This document shows positions 15,644 through 27,560 of a stretch of DNA of 64,000 bases, piece by piece; position 1 is the stretch's first letter, and each line of letters begins with the position of its first letter. The position numbers and the translations under genes are program-made. Origin of the DNA: Druceiella hillmani (Eukaryota > Arthropoda > Insecta > Lepidoptera > Hepialidae); NCBI GenBank assembly GCA_039881145.1, contig JAYKKI010000006.1:6518501-6582500 (forward strand). Direction: 5' to 3'. The notes beneath the pieces were generated by a model. It did not search any database and was not told the DNA's origin. It was given only the letters and a program-made list of their open reading frames with translations.

Positions 15644-18600
15644 GGAGTGCAGTAATTTCCGCTAGGGGTGGATGGGTGAGGTCTTGTGCGACGTGACACC
15701 AGGACGTATGGGTGATCCACGTCGATGCGATCTAATGAATTTGATGCGCTCTTATGATTTAAGACATGTTAGTATTTTTTGTTTAAAAAAGGGAGTGTTT
15801 GAATTATTGATACAAATAAAGTATGTGAACTTCGAAAGTTGTGTTGAACAGTATTGTGCGGTGATTATAAATTAAATGTGGCAACTAACAAAGATTTCAT
15901 GAAATGTATGAAAGATAATTTTAATTTGGTTTGTGTATCTGGTACACGTGTTTCAAACCACACTCGGTGGCGCTTGTCTGGATCTGACATTCGCAGAAAA
16001 TGTTAGATATATATCTTATTTTTCACATCACCGTCTGGTACATAACAGATTGTGGTCCAATGACACAAATTAACCTACCTTAAGTAAAATTATGTACAAA
16101 TTTTCCAATTAATTTTATGTAATTCACAAAATTAAATTCTGATGAAAATAGACATAGTATATTGCAAAATGATTTTTATTTATTTACACTCAACCCGACG
16201 ACACATACTACCACTATCTATATATATTATTACACTCTACCCGACGACACATGCTACCATTTTTCTAATAGTGTTGCTATGTATTATAGATATTTAATTA
16301 TTGTATTGAATAGTTTGCTTTTAATATCCAATAGTCGTGAAGTCATTCTTATAATTAATATTCCTTAAAACTTTGATTGGAAAACTAAGCTCACACTTAC
16401 GTCTCAAGAAAAAAATAGTGGTTACGGAACACTTTCTATAAAACTAATATTTAATATTAAAGATCGTACAAAATGGGGCACAAATGTGGCACATATTTTA
16501 AACGTCATGATTATATATTGACGCAAATAATTATATGAGAGGTCAATATATTAGTTCAAAAGTTCCAGGATATTTTTCAAGTGAATTTTTTTAGCAAAGA
16601 GTGAGTCACTTTGTCACGTTAAAATTGTGTAACGCTTAAGAAAAGAAATATCGAACGCATCCCACTGGTACAATGGTGAAACCGGCCAAGAGTTAACTGC
16701 ATGGTGGTCGAGAATATCAAAAAGTTTATTTAAACGCTAATCTGTCGAAACGCTACAAAAACTACTTACGGCGCATCCATAAAGGTTTGATCAATATTAT
16801 CATGTCTTAGCTGTAAAAAAACATTTTAATGCCAAAGTTTCGGCTATTTGAATATGTGGTATTATCTTTTATTCAATAGCTTCGACTGAACATTTAATAA
16901 GTATATTATTATACATTAGTGGAAATATGGTTATAATCAGAATAAGAAAAAAATATACAGTGGTAGACTACTTTAACGAATATTAAAATAAGATTATATA
17001 AAGAGATTTCACTTCACCCGTGAGCTATTTATATTTTGATATTTAAACAACTTTTGAAGTAAAGCAAAATATGAACCAAGAGTAAAGTAAATTTTTGTAT
17101 CCAGATAAGACCACTGCCATAAATATGATTTGTGATAAGCAAAGCTGTAGGTAACATTAGGTAAGCTTTATTCACACTGTGGAATTATAATTACATCCGA
17201 ACTTAATAAATGGCTTAAACCGTACATAAAAGGTAACTTGATGGATCAGTTTAATGAATAATTTTACGTAATTTTCATTATTTTAGGGTTTCGCACTTTT
17301 AAAACGAAACTCTCACAAAATCATTCATATTCCGTTTGTATATCCAGTACTTTCCTGAGAAACTATGTGACGTGGAAACTTTAAAGACATTCAGTCAGAT
17401 TTGGTCAAAATTATGAAAAAAAACCGTCTTTGTTTTCGTAGCGTATCTTATAAAAAGGTAAACGTTATTTAAATTTTGTTTTAGTAAATGTTAATTGCTC
17501 TATTATAGAAGATAACAAACGTCAAACGTTTAGTATGCGGATATGGAGTGACTGTATAAATATATAAACTTATATTTACAACTTTTTAAAGAGTGTTATT
17601 TATAAAATTGTAGTATTTCCATATGGGGGAGACTCTCTACTAGGCACGCATGCTTATTTTTACATACGTATGCATATTTATATATAAAATTGTACTTTTT
17701 TGCATAATTATTTTAATTAATTTTTTTTATAATCTGATTTTGGGTTTCATTCTAAATGATTTTTTAAGTTGAAAGTTTATAAACTTCCCCCAAATTTGGC
17801 AATTTTAAGCTAAATATGGCATAGAATTTTGATGCTATACGAATCTTTTTTTTTTTAAAATCATCAAATTTTTTTGTCGAATTTTTCACAAAACACTAAT
17901 TATATGTTTATTGAAATGATATTTACTCAAAAAAAATATCTTCGTTAAAATATAATTTTCTACAAGTGTTCTGTTAAATTATTATTTGTAATTTTAACAT
18001 ATCATTAGTTTGTTAAGCAATTTGGAAAAGAACGAAAATTTTCCTGTACAAAAGTTTTACGAAAATTTTCCTGTACAAAAGTGTATGATTTATAATAATA
18101 CATTTACATTTATTTTATTTTTTATAAACCATTAACTTAAAAAAGAATGCATAATTTAGCAATATACTCTATCCAATTAACATTACTATGTCCAGATTAC
18201 TGCACTCAATAATTTTCTGTCTCATACTATTGTATCACATATCTTGTTTTATCTTATATAAATATATGAAATTCAAGTACATTTATCATACCTTCGTCCC
18301 GGACAGATGTATTGTATCATCCATCTTGTAAACTGTAAGAATGTGATTATGTTTTTAATGAATAATAACGTGTTTAAGTTTTTTTGTATTCAATTCTTCT
18401 TTCTTACCATTTTACCTAGATTTCTTGTTGTATTTAACTGTTATTTGTATTATTTGTCCTTACGAATTTGTAATATGTTCGGTATTAATAAATGTATGGT
18501 AAATAAATAAATGTACATGGTGAAAAATAATATTACTAATAGTAATATTTTGACAAAATTAATATGAAACTTCAAATGTTTAAACCTATCATGTACCCAT

Positions 18601-20530
18601 GTGTTTTAGTGTGAGTTTCACTCGTATTTAATTGCATTTATTACGGATAAATCGCAATAATCTGTCCTGGCATAATAACTAGTGCGTTTGTATACATGTT
18701 TTGTTGTATATATGAGATGTTACTCATCAAATTTTTTACTATATCCCACAGACGTATTGGTAAAGTAATTGAGAACATTTTTATAAATCAATAAATTTAA
18801 TGTAATTGTGTTTACAATAATTTTAAATGAAATATATAATAAAAGGCAATCTAGCATTTTATTATATCTTTCATTTAAATGTTTTTCATAATTTTTCGAA
18901 TTTTATATGTCATATTAAGGACTAATATCTCTCTAGCAATGTGTGAAATTAAAAAAAAATATCAAACATCCTCATTTTTATTTTAAATGATTTTCAATAA
19001 CGTCTCACTCGACGCATGGAAAACTATTCGCAGTGCATGAAAAAACTATTTTTATTTCCACCTAAAATGTGGTAGGAGTTAAATTAAGAAAATATATTTT
19101 GCCAGGCATTAATTTTGATCCCCATTAAAGTATCTACTTGGAAAAATTTCTGGATGTTGATTTAAAATATTAAAAATGTTATGGAAAATCAACTTACGAA
19201 TGGATTAATATAACGAAATTGTAACAGTTTTTGTTTCACTAAGGTGTCACTTCAAAAAAGTAAAATTTAACTAGGTTATTAATAGTCTTGAAAAAGCATT
19301 AGGAGAACCTCTAGTAAATTTAAAATTAAAGTACTTACTAACTAGGAAAACGAAAAACCTTAAAATTTTATTGGATTTAAATCAAAGTAATGAGTTACTT
19401 TAAAATACTGATGCGTTGTTACTATTTATCAGAAAATTATCATTAAGATATACGTATATATATTTATGTGTTTTACGATAACATATGTATTTATTATTCT
19501 TGTTCACTGAACATTCGCCGAACAAATACATCCGAGAACAACTTTATTGAAAAAAGTTTTATTGGTTTAGGAGCCCTGGATTGAACGAGTTAGGGTAGGG
19601 GTAGACAAACTTTTAATTACATCGTTACGTCGCTTTCCTCGGTTTACGATTGAGCGTGTCTGACTTTTTTTGCGATGTTCTGTCGATTCGACTTCCGGTT
19701 TAATTGGCTAATTTGATGTCAATCATTGTGTAATTGGATTGATAAATCACAAAATGTGATGAAATCACAGTTTCCTTTAACGTTGTTACTTAATTTTATT
19801 TATATAAGGATTAGTGAAGTCAGCGGATGTTACCCATTTGGGATTTGGCTTTACCTAGTCGCGGCTAGTATATGTAGGAACAGAAGCTATTTAGTGTTAA
19901 AGATCGAAGTCATCGCAATTCTAGGATTTATAGTAATGTATCAGCCACGATCATGATTCTATGCATCGTCGCGTTCATAAATTAATTTTATAAAATTTTT
20001 GGAGTGCAATAGTGGAGTGCAATGGCTAAAATAAAAAAAAATATTGCAATTATTTGAAGATACATTAAGCTATGTAACTTATATTGCAGTCAATGTAACA
20101 AGTATTATCGTTTATTTATTTCGAATTTAATGCAAGAGAAAGGTAATGTGTTTACAATTTGTTTTTTTTTTTCGCCTTTTTATGTAATACTTATTTGTGT
20201 TTGTGGTTTTCAAAAAACGCTATTTTTTTCTTGCTTGAATCTAAACACAAATTTTGAAATAATTACAGTTAGTGATCTAACTTTAATTATTTCAAAAATC
20301 TCTTATAATCTTCAACTCCAATTTTTACACTTTAAGAGTTGAATTTCAAGAAATTCTTTCTTAGAGGCCAATAAGCCAAGATATACGTACATATAAATTC
20401 AAGATATACGTGTATCGAATTTATAGGTTATGTACTTGTTGTCATTTTGTAATAACTTTGTGAGTAGTATTTGCGTTTTATATAAACCGCATATTTAATG
20501 TGTCAATTCATTTTTTAAGTATTTGGCTTT
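15643..20530. other. Long intergenic stretch with repeat fragments
   Basis: No gene recognised. At 17283-17420 a fragment begins AGGGTTTCGCAC and includes GAGAAACTATGTGACGTGGA, matching the moth AGGGTTCCG family. At 18032-18082 a 24-bp block starting ACGAAAATTTTCCTGTACAA is repeated after 27 bp. At 18290-18530 the sequence looks like a LINE 3' tail (many T, AATAAATGTATGG, AATAAATAAATG), but no coding part is attached. At 16190-16260 the words CCCGACGACACAT and CTACCA occur twice. Confidence 0.5.
19545..19645. repeat. Dispersed repeat R2, copy 1
   Basis: This resembles 31185-31285. Both contain AAAAAGTTT(T/G)ATTGGTTT, then a GGGT/GGGC purine-rich part, GGGGT(A/G)G(A/C)CAAACTTTTAA, and a CGTTAC word in the same order. 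The family is not identified. Confidence 0.65.
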
Positions 20531-20535
20531 TATAT

Positions 20536-21215
20536 ACAGGCTGTCCAGTGGCAGATTTCAATGTTTGAAAAATTGTAAAAAAAAACTACACCTCTAATAC
20601 AAAGTAGGTTTATTTTAACTTTATAACAACAAATGCGGATTTCATTTTTTAAAAAAACACATTTTCCAAATGGTGGCCATCGAGTCTGACACACTCTTCG
20701 AGTCTAGCACGCATGTTTTCAAAAACGCGTTTGCAGAGGGACTGGGGTATCCTACTGATTTCGGCTCGAATATTTTCTTTAAGTTGTGTCACAGTGCTCG
20801 GATTTGTTTTGTAAACAACGGATTTTAAGTATCCCCATAAGAAAAAGTCACAAAATAAATCGGGTGACCTAGGTGGCCACGGTAAGGTACCGTTTCGGGA
20901 TATGTTTTTTTCTGGAAATAACTGCCGCACTGCATTCATGGCCACATTAGCAGTGTGAGCTGTGGCCCCGTCCTGCTGGAACCATGTGTTTTGGTTGAAG
21001 GATGGACTATTCTGTAGTTCTACTCTGAAAAAGTCATTTAACATCTGGACATATCTCTCCGAATTCACAGTTACAGTTTGGCCACGTTGATTTTCAAAGA
21101 AATAAGGTCCTATCATTGCAGATACAGACATGGTACACCAGACTGTTACTTTAGGCAATCATTTCTCATCTGATGCTGAAAAATATAACTTGGGCGTGGG
21201 CTACGGCTAAATAAA
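20536..21215 (-). pseudogene. Tc1/mariner-superfamily transposase fragment
   Basis: The catalytic half of a DDE/D transposase, read on the minus strand. A 168-codon open frame runs from 21158 to the stop at 20649. Recognisable parts are KVTVWC (residues 3-8), IGPYFFE (16-22), the second catalytic block WFQQDGATAHTA (59-70, Asp63) and the third block PWPPRSPDL...CDFFLWGYLKS (93-113, Asp104). The first catalytic block survives only as SDEK, just upstream at about 21170, and is followed at once by a stop. About 25-30 residues that normally separate it from KVTVWC are missing, and one residue is missing before CDFF. The Asp63-Asp104 gap is 40 residues; with the missing residue it would be 41, suggesting a DD41D-like clade (inference). 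The frame begins with TTG, not ATG, so it is not a real start. The whole DNA-binding N-terminus is absent. A possible 3' terminal repeat, TACAGGCTGTCCAGTGG, lies at about 20536-20552. Confidence 0.9.
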
Positions 21216-23450
21216 TAAACTAATAAGAAATTATGTCATTCTTCTGCTATAGTTTCGTATTCTGTGTTCACTTTTTCGTATTTTAATATTAATCCCATCA
21301 TGTGTCATGTTAAATAGATAAATACTGAAGATTGAACCTTTTGAATTAAAAAGCAGTGTCCCTCTGTTACATATTGATCGTAAAATAAACAAATGTAACT
21401 TTAGAAGCCAGCTAATTTATTTTTTTATAATATATAAGCCTTTTGGAATGAAAATGGAATGACGTAACAAATATTTATTCCATGATGTTACCTAGGAAAT
21501 ATTGCCATCGATATATTTCCAGAAGTGTAGATATGTAATATATGGTGCTCACGTATAACTTTATTTTTATCGAAATACTACTTGTGTACAGATACTTGCG
21601 TACGTATGAACTCGTTCATTTCTGTCGTTACGTTCTCGACGAACGTATTCAAATATTCGAGTTTCTGGGTATTTCGGTACATTAAAGTAGTATCTGTTAC
21701 AAGTTTTTCTTTATGCGTTCTTTCTGATCTTGATATTCGTGATGTCTGGTTGCGGCAAACGAAGGTAGGCGATAAAAAACACAAACAATGTGAATGTGGA
21801 ATAATTTGGTTCCCTGTTATTAAATCGCTCTTCTAAGCGTAGATTCCTCTTAATCAATTTAGTTTGTAATGTTTGGTGCCGTTCAAGGTCGCTCACACAA
21901 CTGACTAAACTGGGGTTTTAAATCTTGAAGAGCCTATTACTTGATAAAGTCTACCATCAATAATTTTATTATTACTTCCTATCTATATATGATCAAACCG
22001 TAACAATAAAAAAATAAATGAATGCAGTTTTTGTAAACAATAAAGGGATGTAAAATTTTTAATTGGCACACGAAAAGTTAACAAAGTACAGCCCCAAGGG
22101 TTCACCCGTGAGTGTAGAGGATGTGTTCTCTGTGTCAATTTTGTGTAATTATGTGCATACGCTTCTGTGGGCTGAAACATATCTCATTAAGTGAAAAGAG
22201 CGTCAGATAATGTAATTAATTTAAAACAAAATTTAGTTTGGCTTATCTTATTAATGAAAGTTCGAGTTAAACGGATTTTTCCTTCAATTTCCTTGTCTTC
22301 CTGAAGCAAGCTACGTCTTCAGGTTGATCTAGGTTTGTTTCTGCTCTGTTGTCCTCGGGGTTTCATTCGTAGGCTTCTGTGGCATAGTTCTTCTCCTTAC
22401 TTCGTCTTGTGATCTGATGACGTATTCTGCGGACGCAACAGTAGATTTGAAAATAGCGTCACAGAAATATTCGTATTCTATTTTCCACAACATCAAAATA
22501 ATAGCTTTTTTCTTTCAGTTTCATTAATAAGATATAGTACGGTGGAAAGTCCACATTAAAAGGAACCTAAGAGTTTAGTTTTGGTATTTCGGAGTTTTTT
22601 TCGCATATGATACGAATAGTTACATAAAATTCATGCTAACTATTAAGTGTTGCTAGTTTATTTTAATTACTGTAAATTTTTTAGGTTCTGTATCCGCTTT
22701 TGTAATTTTAATTAAGGAATACGTGACATCAACGTTTGATCTTAACTGGACATTTTCTTTTGAACAGTTACTAGGTAAGAGTTCTATTTGTAAGTTTTTA
22801 AAGTATTTATACGGAATTTTGAATATTTTACGTTTAATACTTACTCAAAATGATAAAGCATATGTAAATATTTTTAAATGTCATAGGCCGTAAAAACAAT
22901 CTAACGTCATATTTTGACCTTAATTCGGATTTATTTGAATTTGAGAAGGAAAATGATTTTAGAGCGGTATATAAATAAAGGTATATGTTCCAAATACCTT
23001 TCGAGTTTTAGTACAAGAGGAATAAAAACGAAGTTCCAATATGGTCATTCGGTTATTAGTACCTGAAAGAGTTGTTGGATTTTAATTTTCCTCACAAACG
23101 TCTTGACGTAGAAATTTTAAATGCGGCTTGGTAAAGCTTATTAATCAGCGCATATCTAAATAGCTATCAATAAAAATATTGACAAATTAAATACACAATT
23201 TTTTTAATGGGTTGCTTACAAGGATCTTAAAAATATTTTTTTATTAATTTAAGATAGTATATATCTTAAGAGAGATACAGAAAAGTTTGGAGGGCACATA
23301 TTTTATTCTACATTTTTCTGTGTATCTATGAAGATATATTACTTAAAATTTAAAAAAATATAACTTTTTGAGATCCTTATACCTTTCAATTTTTTTTCTA
23401 GTTGGTAATTTGCCCTGACCATCCCTTAAAATATTCATATAAATGTTTTT
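21216..23450. other. Unrecognised DNA
   Basis: No gene recognised. Overlapping stop-free runs on both strands at 21578-21896 resemble nothing I know. A patch of balanced composition at 22280-22450 could be old coding DNA but has no long frame. Confidence 0.5.
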
Positions 23451-23454
23451 GAGT

Positions 23455-23970
23455 ATTAGCTAAGAGGGATGTATGTGGTGTAATATACTTTATTATTATA
23501 CCTAGATTCAAGTTTCTATGTGAAGAGAAAAATGGCTGTGACGGACTGACGGACGGACAAAGTGAGTCATCTTATAAGGGTTTCGTATTTTCTTTTGAGC
23601 TGAGGAATCTTGTAAGTTGTGAAATTTATATAGGCACACGCTTTATCTAATACCGCAATAAAGTAATGGCAATACGTACACCGATCATTTCTTTTATGAT
23701 AGAATTCGTCTAAAAATAAGTATAATTTAAACAAAATTTTGCGGTAATAAAATACTTGGCAAGTTTAAACCCAAAAGTTGTGTTAGTTTAAAAAAAAATT
23801 GTACTAAAGTTTTTTAAATATCCACTTTATTCCCGGCCTTGTTCTAAAATATATTTGAAACCTGATATTGGATGAGATTTTACTTTTTTTAGGGTTTCGT
23901 ATCTCAAAACGATAAAAAGGATCCGTTGTAAGACGTCATAGTCGTTTTTCTTAAAAACAGTTTAACGATG
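23455..23970. repeat. Moth AGGGTTCCG-family repeat fragments
   Basis: At 23535-23600 the sequence GACGGACTGACGGACGGACA is followed by TTATAAGGGTTTCGTATTTT. At 23885-23935 TTTTTTAGGGTTTCGTATCT is followed by AAAAAGGATCC. These are the right-internal and left-terminal signatures of a repeat family very common in Lepidoptera (family recognition from memory). The copies are diverged and carry no coding sequence. Confidence 0.6.
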
Positions 23971-24697
23971 AAACTTGAATTTTAGCTTAATAGCAAAGCA
24001 TATTAATACGCATATATTTGAGAAAAAAGATGATTATGAGTGTTCAAAATCATTTTTATTAAATTTGATTTGAGATAGTCCTCGAACTATTTTGGAAACA
24101 ACCGCAAAATAACATGACCTTTCTCATTTATGAAATTGTTAAAGTAAACTTTATAAAGAAACAACATTACTAGAAGTTTAGTTTTTTTTCTGAGGAACGA
24201 TAGTCTCTAAACCCCACAGGTTTTGAGAAATTTATAGCAATTTTATGCTTGGAACATATACCAGAAAATTTTTGTTCATAGACAATTAATATTTGTGAAT
24301 AGTTTAATAGGAATACTATATACTTTTAACTGTTTACATTGGTTAACCTTATACTGATGTACGGCTCCTATTTCTATATAATATATTTTATTTTTTCAAA
24401 AATAATTGTTTAAAAAGAACTTTTCTATTATATATTCGAATATTTTTTATAAGATGACATTATGCTTCAATACATTGTAGAGCTATAGTAATTTTACACT
24501 TTTTCTTGAGAATATGTGGAGAAAAATGTTATTTTATTTATTAATTCTCTGTTTAATATCAAGGAAATTTGATATACAGAGTTTAATCTCTAAATTAAAG
24601 GAAATGCGTGTGTCAAAGGACGATAAGAAAATAATTTACGAGTTTCGGTGATAGCATTGAATGCGAGGGGCAACACTGAAAGTTTTTGGAATATCAT
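23971..24697. other. Unrecognised DNA
   Basis: No gene or repeat recognised in this stretch. Confidence 0.5.
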
Positions 24698-25107
24698 AAA
24701 ATATCTTTTAAAAAACCGACTTCAAAAAAGGTGGGTATTAAAAGGTAAAAAATTATTATGAACTGAAAATGGGTACCTACTTATTTGCAGAAAATAACTA
24801 AGTTACTTATTTTTAGAGCCGGTGCCAGCACTGTCAACCAGCTTGAATAAACTTATAATTTCATTTAATTTATAATGTAAATTTAAAACATCAACTTTTA
24901 ATGTACTTACAATACTAAATAAATTCATAAAGGGCGTATTTGTAATATAAAATATTACATTAGTTTAAGTTAAGTTGAATGGCGGTGCTGGCACCAACTT
25001 CAAAAATAAGTTATTTAGTTATTTATTGAAAACAAATATTTTGAGTTAAATATTTTTTACTATTTAGTACCCACCTTTTTTGAAATCGGTTTTTTAAAAG
25101 ATATTTT
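24698..25107. mobile_element. Non-autonomous inverted-repeat element, 410 bp
   Basis: The ends are inverted copies of each other: left 24698-24740 contains AAAACCGACTTCAAAAAAGG-like sequence (exact: TTTTAAAAAACCGACTTC at about 24706), and right 25065-25107 contains its near-perfect reverse complement. The inverted arms extend inward about 150 bp. ATAACTAAGTTACTTATTTT and GAGCCGGTGCCAGCACTG on the left pair with CGGTGCTGGCACC and AAAATAAGTTATTTAGTTAT on the right. The ACCGACTTCAAAAAAGG end is a signature repeated throughout lepidopteran genomes (from memory). No transposase is encoded. A target duplication is not clear. Confidence 0.85.
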
Positions 25108-25239
25108 CGAATTTTTAGTTATTAATATGTTAATATTAATTATTAAAATTATTTTCTTTCTTAGAATACTGGATAATTATTAAAAGTTACGGGAAAAAAA
25201 CTAATATATATATAATTTCCTCTTTGCCTAAAGTTGATT

Positions 25240-26010
25240 ATCAACACCATATAGAAATGAAGCGATAGCAGTAGCCTCCAGTGGTTAGCTGTTAGCCGTT
25301 GAGGAGTTCGGTTCTCCATATCCGAAGTTCAATATTAGATTTTGCAAATTAAAAACTACCGCTTGTGGAGTTTTATTCTCCATATCCGAATCCGATTTTG
25401 CAAAATAACAACTGGCCAGCAGCATATATATTGAATTACAATCGATTTACTACGCTTCGTTAAGGAGTTATATTATTCTTCTTCAGAACTGGTCTACGGT
25501 GCAGTTACATTGCAAAGTAAAAACTGCAGTAGTAAATATCTTGAATTACGTTTGATTTACTACCATCCGATAAGTAGTTGCATTGTTCATTTCCAGAACG
25601 CATCAACAGACTCTGACAGGATCGATAGTGTAGTTATTTTGCAATGTAACAACTATCAGTACCAAATATTTTGAATCATTTTTAATATACTACCATCCGT
25701 TAAGAAGTTCTATTGTTTATTTCCAGAACTCATTATCAGACCCTGACCTCGCCGACGGTGTAGTTATTTTGTAAAATAACAACTACTAGCAATAAATATC
25801 TTTTATCACTATCGTCTATCGTTCGTTTCCGGACCTCATCATTAGATCATCATCATATTTATATGGGACAATACCTATAGTACTCTCTTTCAAATAAAAA
25901 AAGAATCATCAAAATCGGTACATTTGGTAAAGAATTATCGCTGAACACATACAAAAAAAGGTTACGACAAATTGAGAACCTTCACCTTTTTTCAAGCAGG
26001 TTAAAAAACG
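25240..26010. mobile_element. Repeat-bearing element of the same terminal family
   Basis: Ends at 25970-26010 with TTGAGAACCTTCACCTTTTT...CAGGTTAAAAAAC, an inverted relative of the ends of the neighbouring 24698-25107 element. Just inside is AATCATCAAAATCGGTACAT, also typical of this family in Lepidoptera (from memory). The body is an array of imperfect direct repeats of about 110-130 bp. Repeat starts can be anchored on TAAGGAGTTATATT (25461), TAAGTAGTTGCATT (25571) and TAAGAAGTTCTATT (25701), with weaker copies before and after. Each unit carries TTCCAGAAC, GTGTAGTTATTTTGCAA-like and AACAACTA(C/T) words. No coding frame. The left boundary is uncertain. Confidence 0.75.
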
Positions 26011-26040
26011 AAATCAACTAGTGAGTTTGAAATTTACTGA

Positions 26041-27560
26041 TTGTTTTTTTTTAAAAGAGCATACGGAGACCTCTATGCATTGTTTCATCCAACGGAACTA
26101 TCGAGAAAACTAGTCAGCCTACTATTTCTTGGACGGCTCTTTTATAATATTTTCGAGGGCAGTCACCGCTTTTTCGGTGTTCGGGAATCGTATTCTTCGC
26201 AGCTTATATTTTATTCTTGGGAATATATGGTGTAATATCGGAGTTATGGGGCGGATAACCTGCAGTTTATATTCCTGTCTTAGTCGAATATTTGGTCGTT
26301 CGTTTGGTTAAGTGCCAATGTCATGTCATGATGAAGAAGAACTAGTCTTTTTATACGAATGCAAAGATACTGCCTTTGAACTTTTTCAAAACGACAAGTA
26401 AACAATTACCAGCATACTATTTTGTGGTAATACTTCTTTATTTTCCAGAAAATCATAGCATAATAACCCATCCGTCCGAAGAACGGGGTGGCCACTTTTT
26501 TAGCACTTCCTTTTTTCCTCACCTTTGTCGACAAGTCTTTAGAAGGAAACACCCAACGCACAAACTGCAGCTTAGTTTCGGTTTTATAACAGTATATTTA
26601 GCTTTCATCGCATATAGCAGTAGAGTAACTTCCGTCGTATTCGTCAAACATTTCGTGGCACCAATCAATGCGACAGTGTATTTAAACTTCGGTCAAATCA
26701 TGGTGTATCCATCTAGCTTCCTGACGCCTAAATATACAAATGGAATTCTTTGTACTTGACTCACATCATAATTGATGCATAAATTTGTTCGGATCTGCCG
26801 ATAGTTTACTATTTTGTCAATCTTTATCTTGAACCACTGAAAATTGATGTTATCTTCAGTTATCACTGTCGAGGAAAGTCCGTTATTCAGATGATACAAT
26901 TATAAACACTAGCAGAGAATGTATTTTTATCATAACATACCAATGAAAATAATTCATAAATTTATTGTTATTTGAGACCAAAACTAAAGTCATAAAAACC
27001 ATCAAACATAAATATTTTCGTATTAAGTTCAATTTTGATAAATTCAATCAATATATCTCAACTAATTTACGAAAGATTAAATATTTGACAGTGGAATTAA
27101 TTTTGTTTATTAGCTTTATAACAAATAGCCATTTCTACGAACTTTCAGTGCTTAATAAACGCAAATATGTAGTAACTTTATTAAGATCATCGGTGAACAC
27201 TATTATCCACGCACCGATAGATCTTTTTATGCACATACTATTTTATGGTACATACATTGTTATAGAAAAAGTAGGAAATGGATTCAATGTATTCATATCT
27301 CATCGAATAACGCCACTAAACTAAACCTATCAACGCTATAAGGAAAAAATTAATACGTTTTCCACGCAACGAGTATGAAAATACTGACCGGAAACGAATT
27401 TGCGGAAAACGAGACCGTCCTTCGAGGGTATACGATTGGCATGGCATTTCTGTGGAAAAGTTTTCCGTCGGAAAGGATATCATCACATTATCCAGTATTA
27501 AGGTTCTTTCATATCGGAGATCAACATTTTCTTGACATGTATATGAGAACTATCTAATCG
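26041..27560 (+). pseudogene. Possible decayed ionotropic chemoreceptor (IR-like)
   Basis: Not a confident gene call. A stop-free run at 26376-26759 contains, at codons 64-90, the hydrophobic segment LQLSFGFITVYLAFIAYSSR followed by VTSVVFVKHFVAPIN. This resembles the third membrane helix of insect ionotropic receptors and the PI motif at the start of the second ligand-binding lobe. Downstream, in other frames, IVIEKVGNGFNVFISH (about 27259-27305) and NEFAENETVLRGYTIGMAFL...SFPSERI (27384-27480) resemble the later part of that lobe and the approach to the last membrane helix. Upstream, 26129-26290 contains a hydrophobic, Trp-bearing stretch that could be the pore region. If right, it is an IR75-like receptor C-terminal half with at least two frame changes and stops. 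It could instead be chance open frames. No start, no splice pattern and no ligand-binding N-terminal half were found. Confidence 0.35.

Noticed and set aside
21578..21896. Three overlapping 60-84 codon open frames on both strands
   Set aside because: Mutual shadows without any recognisable domain or neighbouring element.
26965..27324. 119-codon plus-strand open frame taken as a whole gene
   Set aside because: It starts without a conserved N-terminus; only its last third shows weak resemblance to a receptor lobe, so it is mentioned only within the IR-like remnant.
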